A DNA stretch of 64,000 nt from Veillonella tobetsuensis (lineage in GTDB: Bacteria; Bacillota; Negativicutes; Veillonellales; Veillonellaceae). The notes below the pieces were generated by a model that saw only the letters and a list, made by a program, of their open reading frames with translations, made no database searches and was not told the DNA's origin. The stretch covers positions 248,001 through 312,000 of the forward strand of contig NZ_BBXI01000009.1 in NCBI RefSeq assembly GCF_001078375.1, written 5' to 3'. This document shows positions 16,708-25,018 of the stretch, piece after piece; position 1 is the stretch's first letter; every line of letters starts with the position of its first letter. The position numbers and the translations under genes are program-made.

Positions 16708-18860
16708 TGGACGCATTACGAGGATTTGTATACCGAATTATATATCAGAATACGCAGAACACGTATTGTGTATTCCTTGTAAAGGATTATAATGAGGAAT
16801 ACATAACTTGTACTGGACGCTTCGAAGCCCCTAATGAGGGGGAAGATGTTGAATTAAAGGGTCGTTATGTAGAACACCAAAAATATGGTTTTCAATTTGA
16901 TGCATCTAGCATTGAGAAATTGAAGCCCGATAATATGGGGTCTGCTAGGCTGTATTTGATGAACTTAGGCATAAAAGGCTTAGGTGAAAAGTCGATAGAT
17001 AAAATATGTGACTACTTTGGTATTCGTCTTCTAGATGTATTACGCGAGGAACGACCTGAGGAAATCAAGGATGTACCGGGTTTGCGCAAGGGTGTGAAGG
17101 ATGAATTATACAACACCTTATTGGGGGAAGGTATATTATCTGATTTAAATCACTTTTTTGAGTCTCATCAAATTTCATCTAAATGGTCTCGTACTGTTTA
17201 TACCTATTATGGCGCGTCCTCTATAGATGTTATACGTGATAATCCGTATAATTTGTTGCGTATTGCACCGGATATGTTGTTTAATACAGCCGATACATTG
17301 GCTGTGAATTTAGGTATAGAAGCCGATGATGAACGGCGATTAGAAGCAGGTGTTAACTGGATTTTAGGAAATTTAGATAATCAAGGTCACACCTGCTTGC
17401 CTGTAGATGAATTAATTGGTCGCACCTATGATTTATTGCAGATTGATGCCGACTTAATAGCTAATCATATTGATTCGCTTATTAGTCAAGGTATCGTTTA
17501 TAGTACCTATTATGATGATATATTGTATGTGTATCCTCCTGAAATGTATGTTTCAGAGGTGGAGGGCGTTCATTATACGCGTGATTTCTTAATTGAAGCA
17601 GATCCTATATCGCTAGATATACCTAGTTTTATTGAGCGATTTGAAGCAGATAATCATATAACCTTTGGTTCAGAGCAAAAGGAAGCTATTGAACTATCTT
17701 TTTTTGAAAAGTTTTCATTAATTACAGGTGGTCCTGGTACTGGTAAAACTACGATTATTAAGGCCTTGGTAAAGGGGTTTCAATTAGGTGGATTAGGGCG
17801 TATTATTCTTTGTGCACCTACTGGTCGTGCGGCAAAGCGTTTGACAGAGGCTACTGAGTTTGAAGCTACAACTATACATCGATTGCTTATGCCTGTAGCT
17901 GGTAGTGATTCCTATGACTTTACAAAAAATGAAGATGATCCACTTGATATTGATGTTATCATCATCGATGAATCATCGATGCTTAATGTGCGATTGTTTT
18001 ATTCTTTGATGTCTGCCATCCCTCGGGAGGCACACGTTATCATCGTTGGTGACGTTGATCAACTGCCACCAATTGGTGCTGGTTTCGTATTAAAAGACCT
18101 ACTTGATAGCGATATGGTTCCTTATACACGGTTGCAACATATCTATCGTCAAAGCTCGGGCAATAGTATAGTTGATAGTGCATATGCTATCAATCGTGGC
18201 GAAATGCCTAGTCTAGATATAACCAGTGATGAGTTTACTTTCATACCTGTTAATTCCTTAGGGGATATGATGAAGGCCATCATTGATGTATATAAACGAG
18301 AAAAAGAATATGTCGATGATGAATTAGATATTCAAATTATTTCACCTATGCGTCGTGGTAAGGCGGGTAGTACTACTATATCTCAATATGTACAACAATC
18401 GGTAAACCCTCCCGATAGTTATAAAGGGGAGGTTCGTGTTAATGGTATTACCTTCCGTGTTGGTGACAAGGTTATACAGATCCTTAACAATTATGAATTA
18501 GAAGTATTTAATGGCGAGATTGGCGTTATATATGCTATTACTAAGTCAGATATTTGTATCCGCTTTATTCACAAAGAGGTGCGCCTATCCATCGATGAAG
18601 CACATATGATTATGCCTGCCTATGCTATAACTGTTCATAAGAGCCAAGGTAGTGAATATGGCGTTGTTATTATTCCGTTTGTACCTATGTATGGTGGTAT
18701 GCTACAACGCAATTTGCTGTATACAGCTGTTACAAGAGCTAAGCGTAAGGTCATTATGATTGGCACGAAAAGCTCTGTAGAAAGAGCTGTAAAAACCGTT
18801 AATGGTGAAGAACGATACACTTTATTTAAAGAACGTTTACAAGGAAGATGTGATGGATAA
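16707..18860 (+). CDS. recD2: RecD2-type ATP-dependent 5'-3' DNA helicase
   Basis: A 717-residue SF1B helicase not associated with RecBC. The N-terminal region has an OB-like part and helix-hairpin-helix segments (IKGLGEKSIDKIC, VPGLRKGV). The motor has Walker A TGGPGTGKTTIIKAL, Walker B IDVIIIDESSML, GDVDQLPPIGAG, and motif VI region ITVHKSQGSEY plus LLYTAVTRAK. Family members act in replication fork maintenance and mismatch or recombination repair. ATG overlaps the preceding stop (TAATG), and the comF gene overlaps its own stop in the same manner. Confidence 0.93.
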   Translation: MDALRGFVYRIIYQNTQNTYCVFLVKDYNEEYITCTGRFEAPNEGEDVELKGRYVEHQKYGFQFDASSIEKLKPDNMGSARLYLMNLGIKGLGEKSIDKICDYFGIRLLDVLREERPEEIKDVPGLRKGVKDELYNTLLGEGILSDLNHFFESHQISSKWSRTVYTYYGASSIDVIRDNPYNLLRIAPDMLFNTADTLAVNLGIEADDERRLEAGVNWILGNLDNQGHTCLPVDELIGRTYDLLQIDADLIANHIDSLISQGIVYSTYYDDILYVYPPEMYVSEVEGVHYTRDFLIEADPISLDIPSFIERFEADNHITFGSEQKEAIELSFFEKFSLITGGPGTGKTTIIKALVKGFQLGGLGRIILCAPTGRAAKRLTEATEFEATTIHRLLMPVAGSDSYDFTKNEDDPLDIDVIIIDESSMLNVRLFYSLMSAIPREAHVIIVGDVDQLPPIGAGFVLKDLLDSDMVPYTRLQHIYRQSSGNSIVDSAYAINRGEMPSLDITSDEFTFIPVNSLGDMMKAIIDVYKREKEYVDDELDIQIISPMRRGKAGSTTISQYVQQSVNPPDSYKGEVRVNGITFRVGDKVIQILNNYELEVFNGEIGVIYAITKSDICIRFIHKEVRLSIDEAHMIMPAYAITVHKSQGSEYGVVIIPFVPMYGGMLQRNLLYTAVTRAKRKVIMIGTKSSVERAVKTVNGEERYTLFKERLQGRCDG

Positions 18861-19579
18861 TGAATCTATTTGATTTTTTATTTCCCCCTGTTTGTCCTCA
18901 TTGTGGTGCTCATGTAAAACAACAAGGGGATTGGTGTGATTCTTGTATTGAAGCAGTTCTTAATATTAGACAAGTACCTTCCAAGTTATTATCCTCACTA
19001 GATTCAGTTTGGATTTTAGCTGATTATATAGGTGGTATTAAGTCTATGATATATGATGTTAAATTTAACAAAAAAAAGGAGCAGTCCAAGGGGGCTGCTC
19101 CTTTTTTAGCATCGTACAACTTGAGGATGCACTCATATAAACCGCATTATGTTATTCCCATACCTTCTAGTTATGAAAAGAAAAAGAGTAGGGGGTATAA
19201 TCAGGTAGACCAATTTTTCTATAATTGGGTTTTATCATTTACAAATCATGAGCGTCATACATTTAAAGATAAACAGAACAGTAATAGGCCGATTTTAGAG
19301 GATTGCGAGGATAAATGTTTCCAATGGTTTGATTGTTTATATAAATTAGATACTCATAAGGAAATGTGGTCATTATCAGGCAGTGAGCGGAGAAACACAA
19401 TAGAGGATGCTTTTTTGTGGAATAATAATTTTGATTCATCATTGATAAGGGATAAAAGAATTCTACTCGTTGATGATATTTATACAACTGGAGCTACGTT
19501 GGAGTCAGCGGCACGTGTATTAAGGAGGTATAGTCCTCAAACAATAGAAGCCCTTACTATTGCAAGCGGGAGCTTTTAA
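18860..19579 (+). CDS. comF: ComF family phosphoribosyltransferase-like protein
   Basis: A 239-residue ComFC-type protein. The N terminus has a four-cysteine zinc motif (CPHCGAHVKQQGDWCDSC); the C-terminal half has a type I phosphoribosyltransferase fold with PIPSSYEKKKSRGYNQ and the PRPP motif ILLVDDIYTTGATLES. ComFC functions in natural transformation, probably on incoming single-stranded DNA in the cytoplasm. The gene ends the rimP operon, with a bidirectional terminator after it. The coding sequence contains a terminator-like hairpin at 19072-19107. Between the zinc motif and the PRT part the sequence (NKKKEQSKGAAPF) looks unlike the family's usual segment. Confidence 0.88.
   Translation: MNLFDFLFPPVCPHCGAHVKQQGDWCDSCIEAVLNIRQVPSKLLSSLDSVWILADYIGGIKSMIYDVKFNKKKEQSKGAAPFLASYNLRMHSYKPHYVIPIPSSYEKKKSRGYNQVDQFFYNWVLSFTNHERHTFKDKQNSNRPILEDCEDKCFQWFDCLYKLDTHKEMWSLSGSERRNTIEDAFLWNNNFDSSLIRDKRILLVDDIYTTGATLESAARVLRRYSPQTIEALTIASGSF
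19072..19107 (+). promoter_or_regulatory. terminator-like hairpin inside comF coding sequence
   Basis: AAAAAAGGAGCAG (19072-19084) is fully complementary to CTGCTCCTTTTTT (19095-19107) around a ten-base loop. With its A tract on one side and T tract on the other, it has the form of a bidirectional intrinsic terminator, yet lies about 210 bases into an intact reading frame. Confidence 0.6.
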
Positions 19580-19585
19580 AAAATA

Positions 19586-19620
19586 AAGGCGATAACAGAA
19601 TTGGAATCTGTTATCGCCTT
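19586..19620. terminator. bidirectional terminator between comF and the HD-GYP gene
   Basis: A 14-base perfect stem, AAGGCGATAACAGA (19586-19599) with TCTGTTATCGCCTT (19607-19620), flanked by A-rich and short T-rich sequence. It separates two convergent genes. Confidence 0.85.
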
Positions 19621-19633
19621 ATGGATGTAATGT

Positions 19634-20236
19634 TTAGCCTAATACATCGATAAATGCTTTAACTACATCTGGATCAAAGAGGGAACCTGATGCACTAAAT
19701 AATTCTTCTTTTGCCTTGGCCTTGGTTTTTGCCCAAAATTCAGTGGATGGATTAACAGTGGAATCATAATAATCAGCTACTGCAATGATACGAGCACCTA
19801 ATGGAATATTAGGACCGCGTAAATGTTTTGGATAACCAGAGCCATCCCATTTCTCATGATGATAGCGAATATATGATAAAATTTGTTGGCAACATGGATA
19901 GTTTTCAATCATATTCGCACCACTAGCAGCATGTTGTTTGTATTTAGACATTTCTTGCTTATTCAAATAAGGTGCTTTTTGAATCATCGCATTAGGAATC
20001 ATTAAAAGCCCTACGTCATGTAATAGTGCAGCATGACGGATTTGTTCGATTTCATTTAATGGAAGCCCCATTTTAGCAGCAATACTAACTGCATAATTTG
20101 ATACTTGTACAGAATGTGTATACAAGTGATAGCTCTTCATTTGTATCATTTGTAATAGTTGAGCACTAATGGCCTCTAAACTATCTTTCTCCAATTCATA
20201 CAGTCCTGAAGGCTGCATTAATGATAACATAAACAT
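19634..20236 (-). CDS. HD-GYP domain phosphohydrolase
   Basis: The 200-residue protein is essentially one HD-GYP domain: HSVQVSNYAVSIA, the HD motif HAALLHDVGLL, then YHHEKWDGSGYPKHLRG with an intact HHE and GYP, and IIAVADYYDS. Such enzymes usually hydrolyse cyclic di-GMP or related cyclic dinucleotides. No receiver or other sensor domain is attached. Start chosen at 20236, where AGAGGGG lies six bases upstream; longer in-frame starts lie before this site. A minus-strand TATAAT (20337-20332) lies about 95 bases upstream. It stands alone on the minus strand between comF and the raiA RNA. Confidence 0.85.
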   Translation of the reverse strand: MFMLSLMQPSGLYELEKDSLEAISAQLLQMIQMKSYHLYTHSVQVSNYAVSIAAKMGLPLNEIEQIRHAALLHDVGLLMIPNAMIQKAPYLNKQEMSKYKQHAASGANMIENYPCCQQILSYIRYHHEKWDGSGYPKHLRGPNIPLGARIIAVADYYDSTVNPSTEFWAKTKAKAKEELFSASGSLFDPDVVKAFIDVLG

Positions 20237-20337
20237 AATAAACCCCTCTAACATACATGAATGTAAAATCCAAACCCCCAAGGAAGTTACATCGTACAAC
20301 TTGTAATCCGTTCTTCTTTAACAGTATTCGTATTATA

Positions 20338-20703
20338 CACTAAATAATATATTTTGTGTATCGGTATAATGTTTGCTTTTTGAATAGGTATTCATATTTA
20401 GCATAATAAAAATAGTTGACAAAAAAAGAATGCCTTAATAGTGGGATGTGAAAAACTAGTTTTAAGAAATCTAATAAAAAAATGAAGAATTATTTTATAT
20501 TCCTATTCCTATTTTCTATACATAAAAATTAAGACTTGCTTTTTTTATTCTCATAACAGTGATATTAGAGAATACGTATGTTTGTTTGAGTTGATTGCAA
20601 TTAAATTATATAATTTTCATAGGTCATACTAAGTAAAGTTATAAGCCTTTTGGGGATATAGTATATAAATAAAAATATGGTTAGAAGATTTATTATATAG
20701 ATA
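20338..20703. other. AT-rich gene-free stretch
   Basis: About 365 bases of very AT-rich sequence without a credible ORF. It holds the upstream side of the HD-GYP gene promoter and one good + strand promoter at 20586-20614. A TTGACA at about 20415 has no matching -10. I see no repeat or terminator in it. Confidence 0.6.
20586..20614 (+). promoter_or_regulatory. sigma-70-type promoter upstream of the raiA RNA
   Basis: TTGAGT (20586-20591), 17-base spacer, TATAAT (20609-20614). It would give a transcript reading into the RNA gene about 120 bases later. Confidence 0.5.
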
Positions 20704-20733
20704 TAGACATAGATATAATTTATAATCTATAAT
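20704..20733 (+). promoter_or_regulatory. candidate proximal promoter of the raiA RNA
   Basis: TAGACA (20704-20709), 18-base spacer, TATAAT (20728-20733), predicting a start near 20740, exactly where the GC-rich RNA begins. Other TATAAT boxes at 20714 and 20721 overlap it. Confidence 0.55.
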
Positions 20734-20740
20734 ATGAAAA

Positions 20741-20976
20741 TACGGGTCTGTGGTTGCAAGTCGAGGCCAGTCGCAGGCGAAACGATCCACATAAGCAGTC
20801 TAAAGGGCTGTGAGCATGGTGCGGCTTAGATGTAAGTCCTGCCGGGTAACCGAGAGGAGTAGTAGTGGGGAGCCAAGGGCTTATGAGCGAACCTTCCAGC
20901 AGGCGAGTGTGGGGGCAAAGACCAGGTCAGCCGTATTACGGGCACATGAGGCTTTTCTCATGTGCTTTTTTCTTTT
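20741..20976 (+). ncRNA. raiA RNA: structured RNA, probable raiA-motif RNA
   Basis: About 200 bases of balanced-composition sequence stand out sharply from the very AT-rich flanks, with a promoter before it and a strong intrinsic terminator at its end. No riboswitch-controlled gene follows. It lies between comF and raiA/hpf-secA, the location published for the raiA RNA motif in Firmicutes, a roughly 200-base noncoding RNA linked to sporulation and aggregation in Clostridium. Purine-rich segments (GGTAACCGAGAGGAG, GAGCGAACCTTCC) suggest a compact multi-helix fold. Identification rests on context, size and autonomy; I could not align it to the family model. The alternative considered was a HEARO/omega RNA, but no IscB gene is near. 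Confidence 0.7.
20942..20976 (+). terminator. terminator of the raiA-type RNA
   Basis: GCACATGAG (20942-20950) pairs perfectly with CTCATGTGC (20957-20965), followed by a T-rich tract. Confidence 0.9.
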
Positions 20977-21124
20977 ATACATATGTATATAATAAAATAT
21001 TAATATAGCCTATTGGTATGCTATTTTTATTATACAACTCATGTATAATAATTCGTGATGTGTATAAAAATAATTTTAAATTCATTGATATACTGCTTTT
21101 TTGTGATTTTTTTATACATAATTG

Positions 21125-21153
21125 TTGACATAAATATACTTTCTATATATACT
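21125..21153 (+). promoter_or_regulatory. promoter of the amino-acid ABC transporter operon
   Basis: TTGACA (21125-21130), 17-base spacer, TATACT (21148-21153), about 38 bases before the first ATG. Confidence 0.8.
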
Positions 21154-21190
21154 ATATAAATAAATTTAGTTATAGTATGAGGTTAAGATT

Positions 21191-22003
21191 ATGTTTAATA
21201 AAAAAGTAAAAAAATTAGTTTTAGGTGGTTTGATGGTTGTTATGGCCGCTTCTTTAATTGGTGGTTGTGGTTCTAATACTACTTCTTCAACAGCTAATAA
21301 TAAAATCGTTGTAGGTACAAATGCTACCTTTGTACCATTTGAGTTTAAAGATGATAAGTCACAAGATTACACTGGTTTTGACATTGAGTTGATTCGTGCT
21401 ATTGGTAAACGTATTAATAAAGATGTAGAGCTTAAAAATGTATCTTTTGATGCTTTGATTCCTGCATTAAATACGCATGATATTGATGTGGCTGCTTCTG
21501 GCATGACTATTACAAAAGCACGTAGTGAAAAGGTACTATTCTCTTCCCCTTATTATGAAAATGCGTTAGCCATCGTTTATAAAGATAATGGTAATATCCA
21601 TTCTTTAGATGATTTGAAAAATAAGAAAATCGCTGCTCAAATGGGGACAACTGGTTCTGATTTAGCTCATAAAATTGAAGGTACAACAGTTAAGGTATTT
21701 GATCATAGTAATGAAGCTTTATTGGAACTATTAAATGGTGGTGTTGATGCTACTGTCATCGATTTACCTGTTGCCCAATATTACAGCACAAAACATCCAG
21801 ATGCTAAAATTCAAATCTTGGCATATCCAAATACTAAGGAATATCTTGGTTTAGCTATGAATAAAGACAATAAAGCGTTGCAAGAACAAATTAACAAAGC
21901 AATTGCAGATATGAAAGCTGATGGTGAGTTCAATACATTATACAAAAAATGGTTTAATGTAGATGCACCTGCAGATATGCCTGTAGTGTTAGATTTTAAA
22001 TAA
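21191..22003 (+). CDS. glnH: amino-acid ABC transporter substrate-binding lipoprotein (glutamine type)
   Basis: A 270-residue periplasmic/extracytoplasmic solute-binding protein of family 3. It has a lipoprotein signal with lipobox LIGGC (cysteine about residue 26). The ligand fold shows VGTNATFVPFEFKD, GFDIELIRAIGKR, ASGMTITKARSEKV, AQMGTTGSDLA and NGGVDATVIDLPVA; the conserved arginine in the KARSEKV segment contacts the amino-acid carboxylate in relatives. Likely ligand is glutamine or another polar amino acid, which cannot be settled by reading. It heads a three-gene operon. Confidence 0.88.
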   Translation: MFNKKVKKLVLGGLMVVMAASLIGGCGSNTTSSTANNKIVVGTNATFVPFEFKDDKSQDYTGFDIELIRAIGKRINKDVELKNVSFDALIPALNTHDIDVAASGMTITKARSEKVLFSSPYYENALAIVYKDNGNIHSLDDLKNKKIAAQMGTTGSDLAHKIEGTTVKVFDHSNEALLELLNGGVDATVIDLPVAQYYSTKHPDAKIQILAYPNTKEYLGLAMNKDNKALQEQINKAIADMKADGEFNTLYKKWFNVDAPADMPVVLDFK

Positions 22004-22017
22004 TTAGGGAGTAATAA

Positions 22018-22668
22018 ATGGACTGGAATGTCATAACGAGTAATTTACAATTATTATTATATGGTGCTTGGATGACCATTAAAATTACAGCAGTAGCAGT
22101 AAGCTGTGGTTTTATTATTGGTTTGATTGTCTCCTTAGCGAGAATGTCGAATTTTATTTTGATTCGCTTAATTGCTAAGTGTTATGTGGACATCATTCGT
22201 GGCACACCAATGCTTGTACAAATCTTTATGATTTATTTTGCATTACCTCAAATTATTGGTATGCGAATTGATCCTTATGTAGCAGCTGTTGCAGCATGTA
22301 GTATTAACTCTGGTGCTTATGTATCTGAAATATTCCGTGCTGGTATTCAATCTGTGGATAAAGGTCAAATGGAGGCCGGTCGTTCGCTAGGTCTCACATG
22401 GTGGCAAACAATGCGTCATATCATTATTCCACAAGCCTTCAAGGCGTCAATTCCTCCTTTGGGTAATGAATTTATTGCGATGTTGAAAGATTCTTCTCTT
22501 GTATCTGTAATCGGATTTGAAGAATTGATGCGTCGTGGTCAGTTGATTATTGCAAAGACTTATGCAGCCACAGAAATTTGGGGAACGGTAGCTATTATCT
22601 ATCTATGTATGACATTACCGATTTCTCGATTGGTAGCTTACCTTGAAAGGAAATATAACGTAAAATGA
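22018..22668 (+). CDS. glnP: amino-acid ABC transporter permease
   Basis: The 216-residue membrane protein has about five transmembrane helices and the HisM/GlnP permease signature: [19 protein letters not shown] near residue 60 and the EAA loop [20 protein letters not shown] that contacts the ATPase. It should form a homodimeric channel for the substrate delivered by the binding protein upstream. It begins 15 bases after that gene and overlaps the next by four bases (ATGA), so all three are translated together. Confidence 0.92.
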   Translation: MDWNVITSNLQLLLYGAWMTIKITAVAVSCGFIIGLIVSLARMSNFILIRLIAKCYVDIIRGTPMLVQIFMIYFALPQIIGMRIDPYVAAVAACSINSGAYVSEIFRAGIQSVDKGQMEAGRSLGLTWWQTMRHIIIPQAFKASIPPLGNEFIAMLKDSSLVSVIGFEELMRRGQLIIAKTYAATEIWGTVAIIYLCMTLPISRLVAYLERKYNVK

Positions 22669-23384
22669 TAGATTTAAAAGATGTACGAAAATCATTTGGT
22701 AAAAATGAAGTATTAAAAGGTATCAACCTTCATATTGATAAAGGTGAGGTTGTAGTAATCATTGGTCCATCTGGCTCTGGTAAAAGTACAGTATTACGAA
22801 CAATGAATTATCTTGAAGAACCTACAAGTGGTCAAGTCATTGTGGATGGCATGGATTTGTCTGACAAGAATAAATTAAATGAGGTTAGAACAGAAGTAGG
22901 TATGGTGTTCCAAAACTTCAATCTTTTTCCGCATATGACTGTTCTTGAAAATTTAACTTTAGCACAAATTAATGTACGAAAAACTGATAAAAAAGCTGCT
23001 AATGACATTGCAATGAAATTATTAGAGCGCGTTGGATTATCAGATAAGGCAAATGTGTATCCTGATTCTCTTTCTGGCGGTCAAAAACAACGTGTAGCTA
23101 TTGCTCGCGCATTGGCAATGAAGCCTAAAGTTATGTTATTTGACGAGCCTACATCTGCGCTTGATCCTGAAATGGTTCGCGAAGTATTAGATGTTATGAA
23201 ATCATTGGCCGATGAAGGCATGACAATGGTTATCGTAACTCATGAAATGGGCTTTGCAAAGGAAGTAGCAGATAGAGTACTATTTGTTGATGGTGGTCTT
23301 ATATTAGAAGATGGTTCTCCATCACAAGTATTCGATGCTCCAACTAGTGATAGAACAAAATTGTTCTTGTCTAAAATCTTATAA
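22665..23384 (+). CDS. glnQ: amino-acid ABC transporter ATP-binding protein
   Basis: A 239-residue ABC ATPase: Walker [14 protein letters not shown]-loop [13 protein letters not shown], signature [14 protein letters not shown], Walker [15 protein letters not shown], and switch histidine in IVTHEMGFA. The VxxVFQxFNLFPH stretch is typical of polar amino-acid importers. It overlaps the permease gene by four bases and is followed by a terminator. Confidence 0.94.
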   Translation: MIDLKDVRKSFGKNEVLKGINLHIDKGEVVVIIGPSGSGKSTVLRTMNYLEEPTSGQVIVDGMDLSDKNKLNEVRTEVGMVFQNFNLFPHMTVLENLTLAQINVRKTDKKAANDIAMKLLERVGLSDKANVYPDSLSGGQKQRVAIARALAMKPKVMLFDEPTSALDPEMVREVLDVMKSLADEGMTMVIVTHEMGFAKEVADRVLFVDGGLILEDGSPSQVFDAPTSDRTKLFLSKIL

Positions 23385-23392
23385 GAACTTAA

Positions 23393-23440
23393 TTAGCCAC
23401 CTATATTATTAGATGAAGTTAATGTAGGTGGTTAATTTTT
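23393..23440 (+). terminator. terminator of the transporter operon
   Basis: A 16-base imperfect stem (23393-23408 with 23420-23435, including GCCACCTA/TAGGTGG) is followed by five T residues. Confidence 0.85.
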
Positions 23441-23769
23441 ATATTCATTTAGATATAAAAAATTTTGATATCTTGTTTATGAGTCTCTTTGAATTGATTA
23501 TAATATAAAGATTTTTCTAAAATAGATTAATTCGTATTAATAGATGTTATATATAAATATTTGTGATGTCTATAGAGTTTATGCATGCTAATTAGTAAGG
23601 ATGGATTCATTGGTATTATATATTCTTGTAATAATCATATAAATATAAATAGAGGAAATATATAATAAAACCTGCGTAACCATGTAAATACAATATTTTT
23701 GTGATATATCTAGAAAAGTATAATGATAATTTATGTATAATAATTAGTCGAAAATAGCTTAGTTTGAAT
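23441..23769. other. AT-rich gene-free stretch before the cold-shock gene
   Basis: About 330 bases of AT-rich sequence. I found no credible ORF, repeat or hairpin of note. It ends at the promoter of the cold-shock gene. Confidence 0.6.
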
Positions 23770-23798
23770 TTGATATTTTATACATGCTATGGTATGAT
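23770..23798 (+). promoter_or_regulatory. promoter of the cold-shock gene
   Basis: TTGATA (23770-23775), 17-base spacer, TATGAT (23793-23798). The transcript would have a leader of about 45 bases with AGGAGG eight bases before the ATG. Confidence 0.65.
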
Positions 23799-23849
23799 AC
23801 CAATATAAGCAAGACAGTAAGACAATATATTTTTTAGGAGGATCTTACC

Positions 23850-24047
23850 ATGTTAGGTAAAGTAAAATGGTTTAGTGCAGAAAAAGGTTATGGCTTTATT
23901 GAAAGAGAAGATGGAAGTGATGTATTCGTTCATTTCTCTGCTATTCAAGATGATGGCTTCAAATCTTTAACTGAAGGTCAAAATGTAACATTTGATATCG
24001 TTGATGGTAATCGTGGCCCACAAGCAGCGAATGTTGTAAAAGCGTAA
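23850..24047 (+). CDS. cold-shock protein (CspA/CspB family)
   Basis: A 65-residue single cold-shock domain: [19 protein letters not shown] contains RNP1-like KGYGFI, and DVFVHFSAI contains RNP2-like VFVHF. It binds single-stranded RNA/DNA and probably acts as an RNA chaperone. Monocistronic, with its own promoter, a strong ribosome-binding site and terminator. Cold induction through the leader is possible, but no cold-shock element is evident in the short leader. Confidence 0.95.
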   Translation: MLGKVKWFSAEKGYGFIEREDGSDVFVHFSAIQDDGFKSLTEGQNVTFDIVDGNRGPQAANVVKA

Positions 24048-24084
24048 ATACATACCAAATATTACATAAAAACAAAATTATAAA

Positions 24085-24117
24085 AATCCCAACGCTTGAT
24101 TTGTTGGGATTTTTTTG
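24085..24117 (+). terminator. terminator of the cold-shock gene
   Basis: AATCCCAAC (24085-24093) pairs with GTTGGGATT (24103-24111), followed by a T run. Confidence 0.9.
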
Positions 24118-24281
24118 CGTTTGATAGCGCACAATACATATTTCTACTAAAAATATAAAAAATTACTCGAAAAAGAGGAGTTTTACACATAAATGTAGAA
24201 ATACTAAATAAGACACCAGAAATAGAATAATTAAATAGATTCTTAAAACTGGTTGTTGATTTTTAGAAAGGGTGTTGACAT

Positions 24282-24815
24282 ATGAAAGTAGCAATCAGAG
24301 GTAAAAACATTGAAGTAACAGCGGCTCTTCGTGAGTACGTAGAAAAAAGATTAGGCAAACTAACTCGTTACTTTGATGATGAGTTAGATGCACAAGCAGT
24401 TTTATCTGTAGTGCGAGATAAAGCAACTATCGAAATTACATGTTTCGTAGATAAAATCGTATTGCGCGGCGTTGAAACAAACGATGATATGTATGCAGCA
24501 ATCGATTTGGTAGTAGATAAAATTGTTCGTCAAATCCATAAACATAAAACTCGTTTGGCAAAACGATTCAAACGTGCAGAAGCTTTCCATCCAGACGTAG
24601 TACCTCTTGAAACACCAGTAGAAGAAGAAAAAATTGAAGTTGTAAAACGCAAACATTTTGCAGTTCGTCCTATGGATGTAGAAGAAGCTATTTTGCAAAT
24701 GAACTTAATTGGACATGATTTCTTTATGTTCTTCAATGCAGAAACAGAAACAATGAATGTTGTATATCGTAGACATGATGGTTTCTATGGTTTGATTGAA
24801 CCAGAAATTCAATAA
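24282..24815 (+). CDS. raiA: ribosome hibernation promotion factor, long form (RaiA/HPF)
   Basis: A 177-residue long HPF. Residues 1-100 form the S30AE domain (starts MKVAIRGKNIEVTAALREYVEKRLGKL), which sits in the decoding region of idle 30S subunits. After a linker (about 100-120), residues 121-177 form the dimerising C-terminal domain (KHFAVRPMDVEEAILQMNLIGHDFFMF), which joins two ribosomes into 100S dimers. The gene lies before secA, its usual Firmicute position, with the probable raiA RNA about 3.3 kb upstream. AAAGGG precedes the ATG. Confidence 0.95.
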   Translation: MKVAIRGKNIEVTAALREYVEKRLGKLTRYFDDELDAQAVLSVVRDKATIEITCFVDKIVLRGVETNDDMYAAIDLVVDKIVRQIHKHKTRLAKRFKRAEAFHPDVVPLETPVEEEKIEVVKRKHFAVRPMDVEEAILQMNLIGHDFFMFFNAETETMNVVYRRHDGFYGLIEPEIQ

Positions 24816-24822
24816 TATATAG

Positions 24823-24863
24823 TCGGTTACCAATTAATTGCCCTATTACATTGGGCTAACCGA
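24823..24863 (+). repeat. compound inverted repeat after raiA
   Basis: TCGGTTA (24823-24829) pairs with TAACCGA (24857-24863), and inside it GCCC (24840-24843) pairs with GGGC (24853-24856). It is not followed by T residues, so it is not a terminator itself; it may protect the 3' end of the raiA mRNA. Confidence 0.5.
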
Positions 24864-24877
24864 AGCATATAGACGAT

Positions 24878-24903
24878 GGATGCCCGAAAGGGCATCCATT
24901 TTT
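24878..24903 (+). terminator. terminator of raiA
   Basis: GGATGCCC (24878-24885), GAAA tetraloop, GGGCATCC (24890-24897), then A and five T. Confidence 0.9.
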
Positions 24904-24928
24904 GTAATAGCATATACATCTTTATAGA

Positions 24929-24972
24929 AAAGCCTTGAATTCTTTGACTATTCAAGGCTTTTTCGGTATAAT
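24929..24972 (+). promoter_or_regulatory. secA promoter interleaved with a terminator hairpin
   Basis: The hairpin AAAGCCTTGAAT/ATTCAAGGCTTT (24929-24940/24950-24961) with following T residues is a terminator form. Its loop contains the -35 TTGACT (24944-24949); after a 17-base spacer that includes the 3' arm comes TATAAT (24967-24972). Confidence 0.7.
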
Positions 24973-25018
24973 AAGTTAGATATAATAATGTAAGATATCC
25001 CGAAGAGGAGTGATTTGT

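Noticed and set aside
20741-20976. HEARO/omega RNA of an IscB-type system
   Set aside because: Size and look were compatible at first sight, but there is no IscB or other nuclease ORF nearby, the RNA ends in its own terminator, and the comF-raiA context fits the raiA RNA better.
20810-20992. 60-residue + strand ORF
   Set aside because: It lies wholly within the structured RNA and its terminator, has an unlikely composition and no ribosome-binding site.
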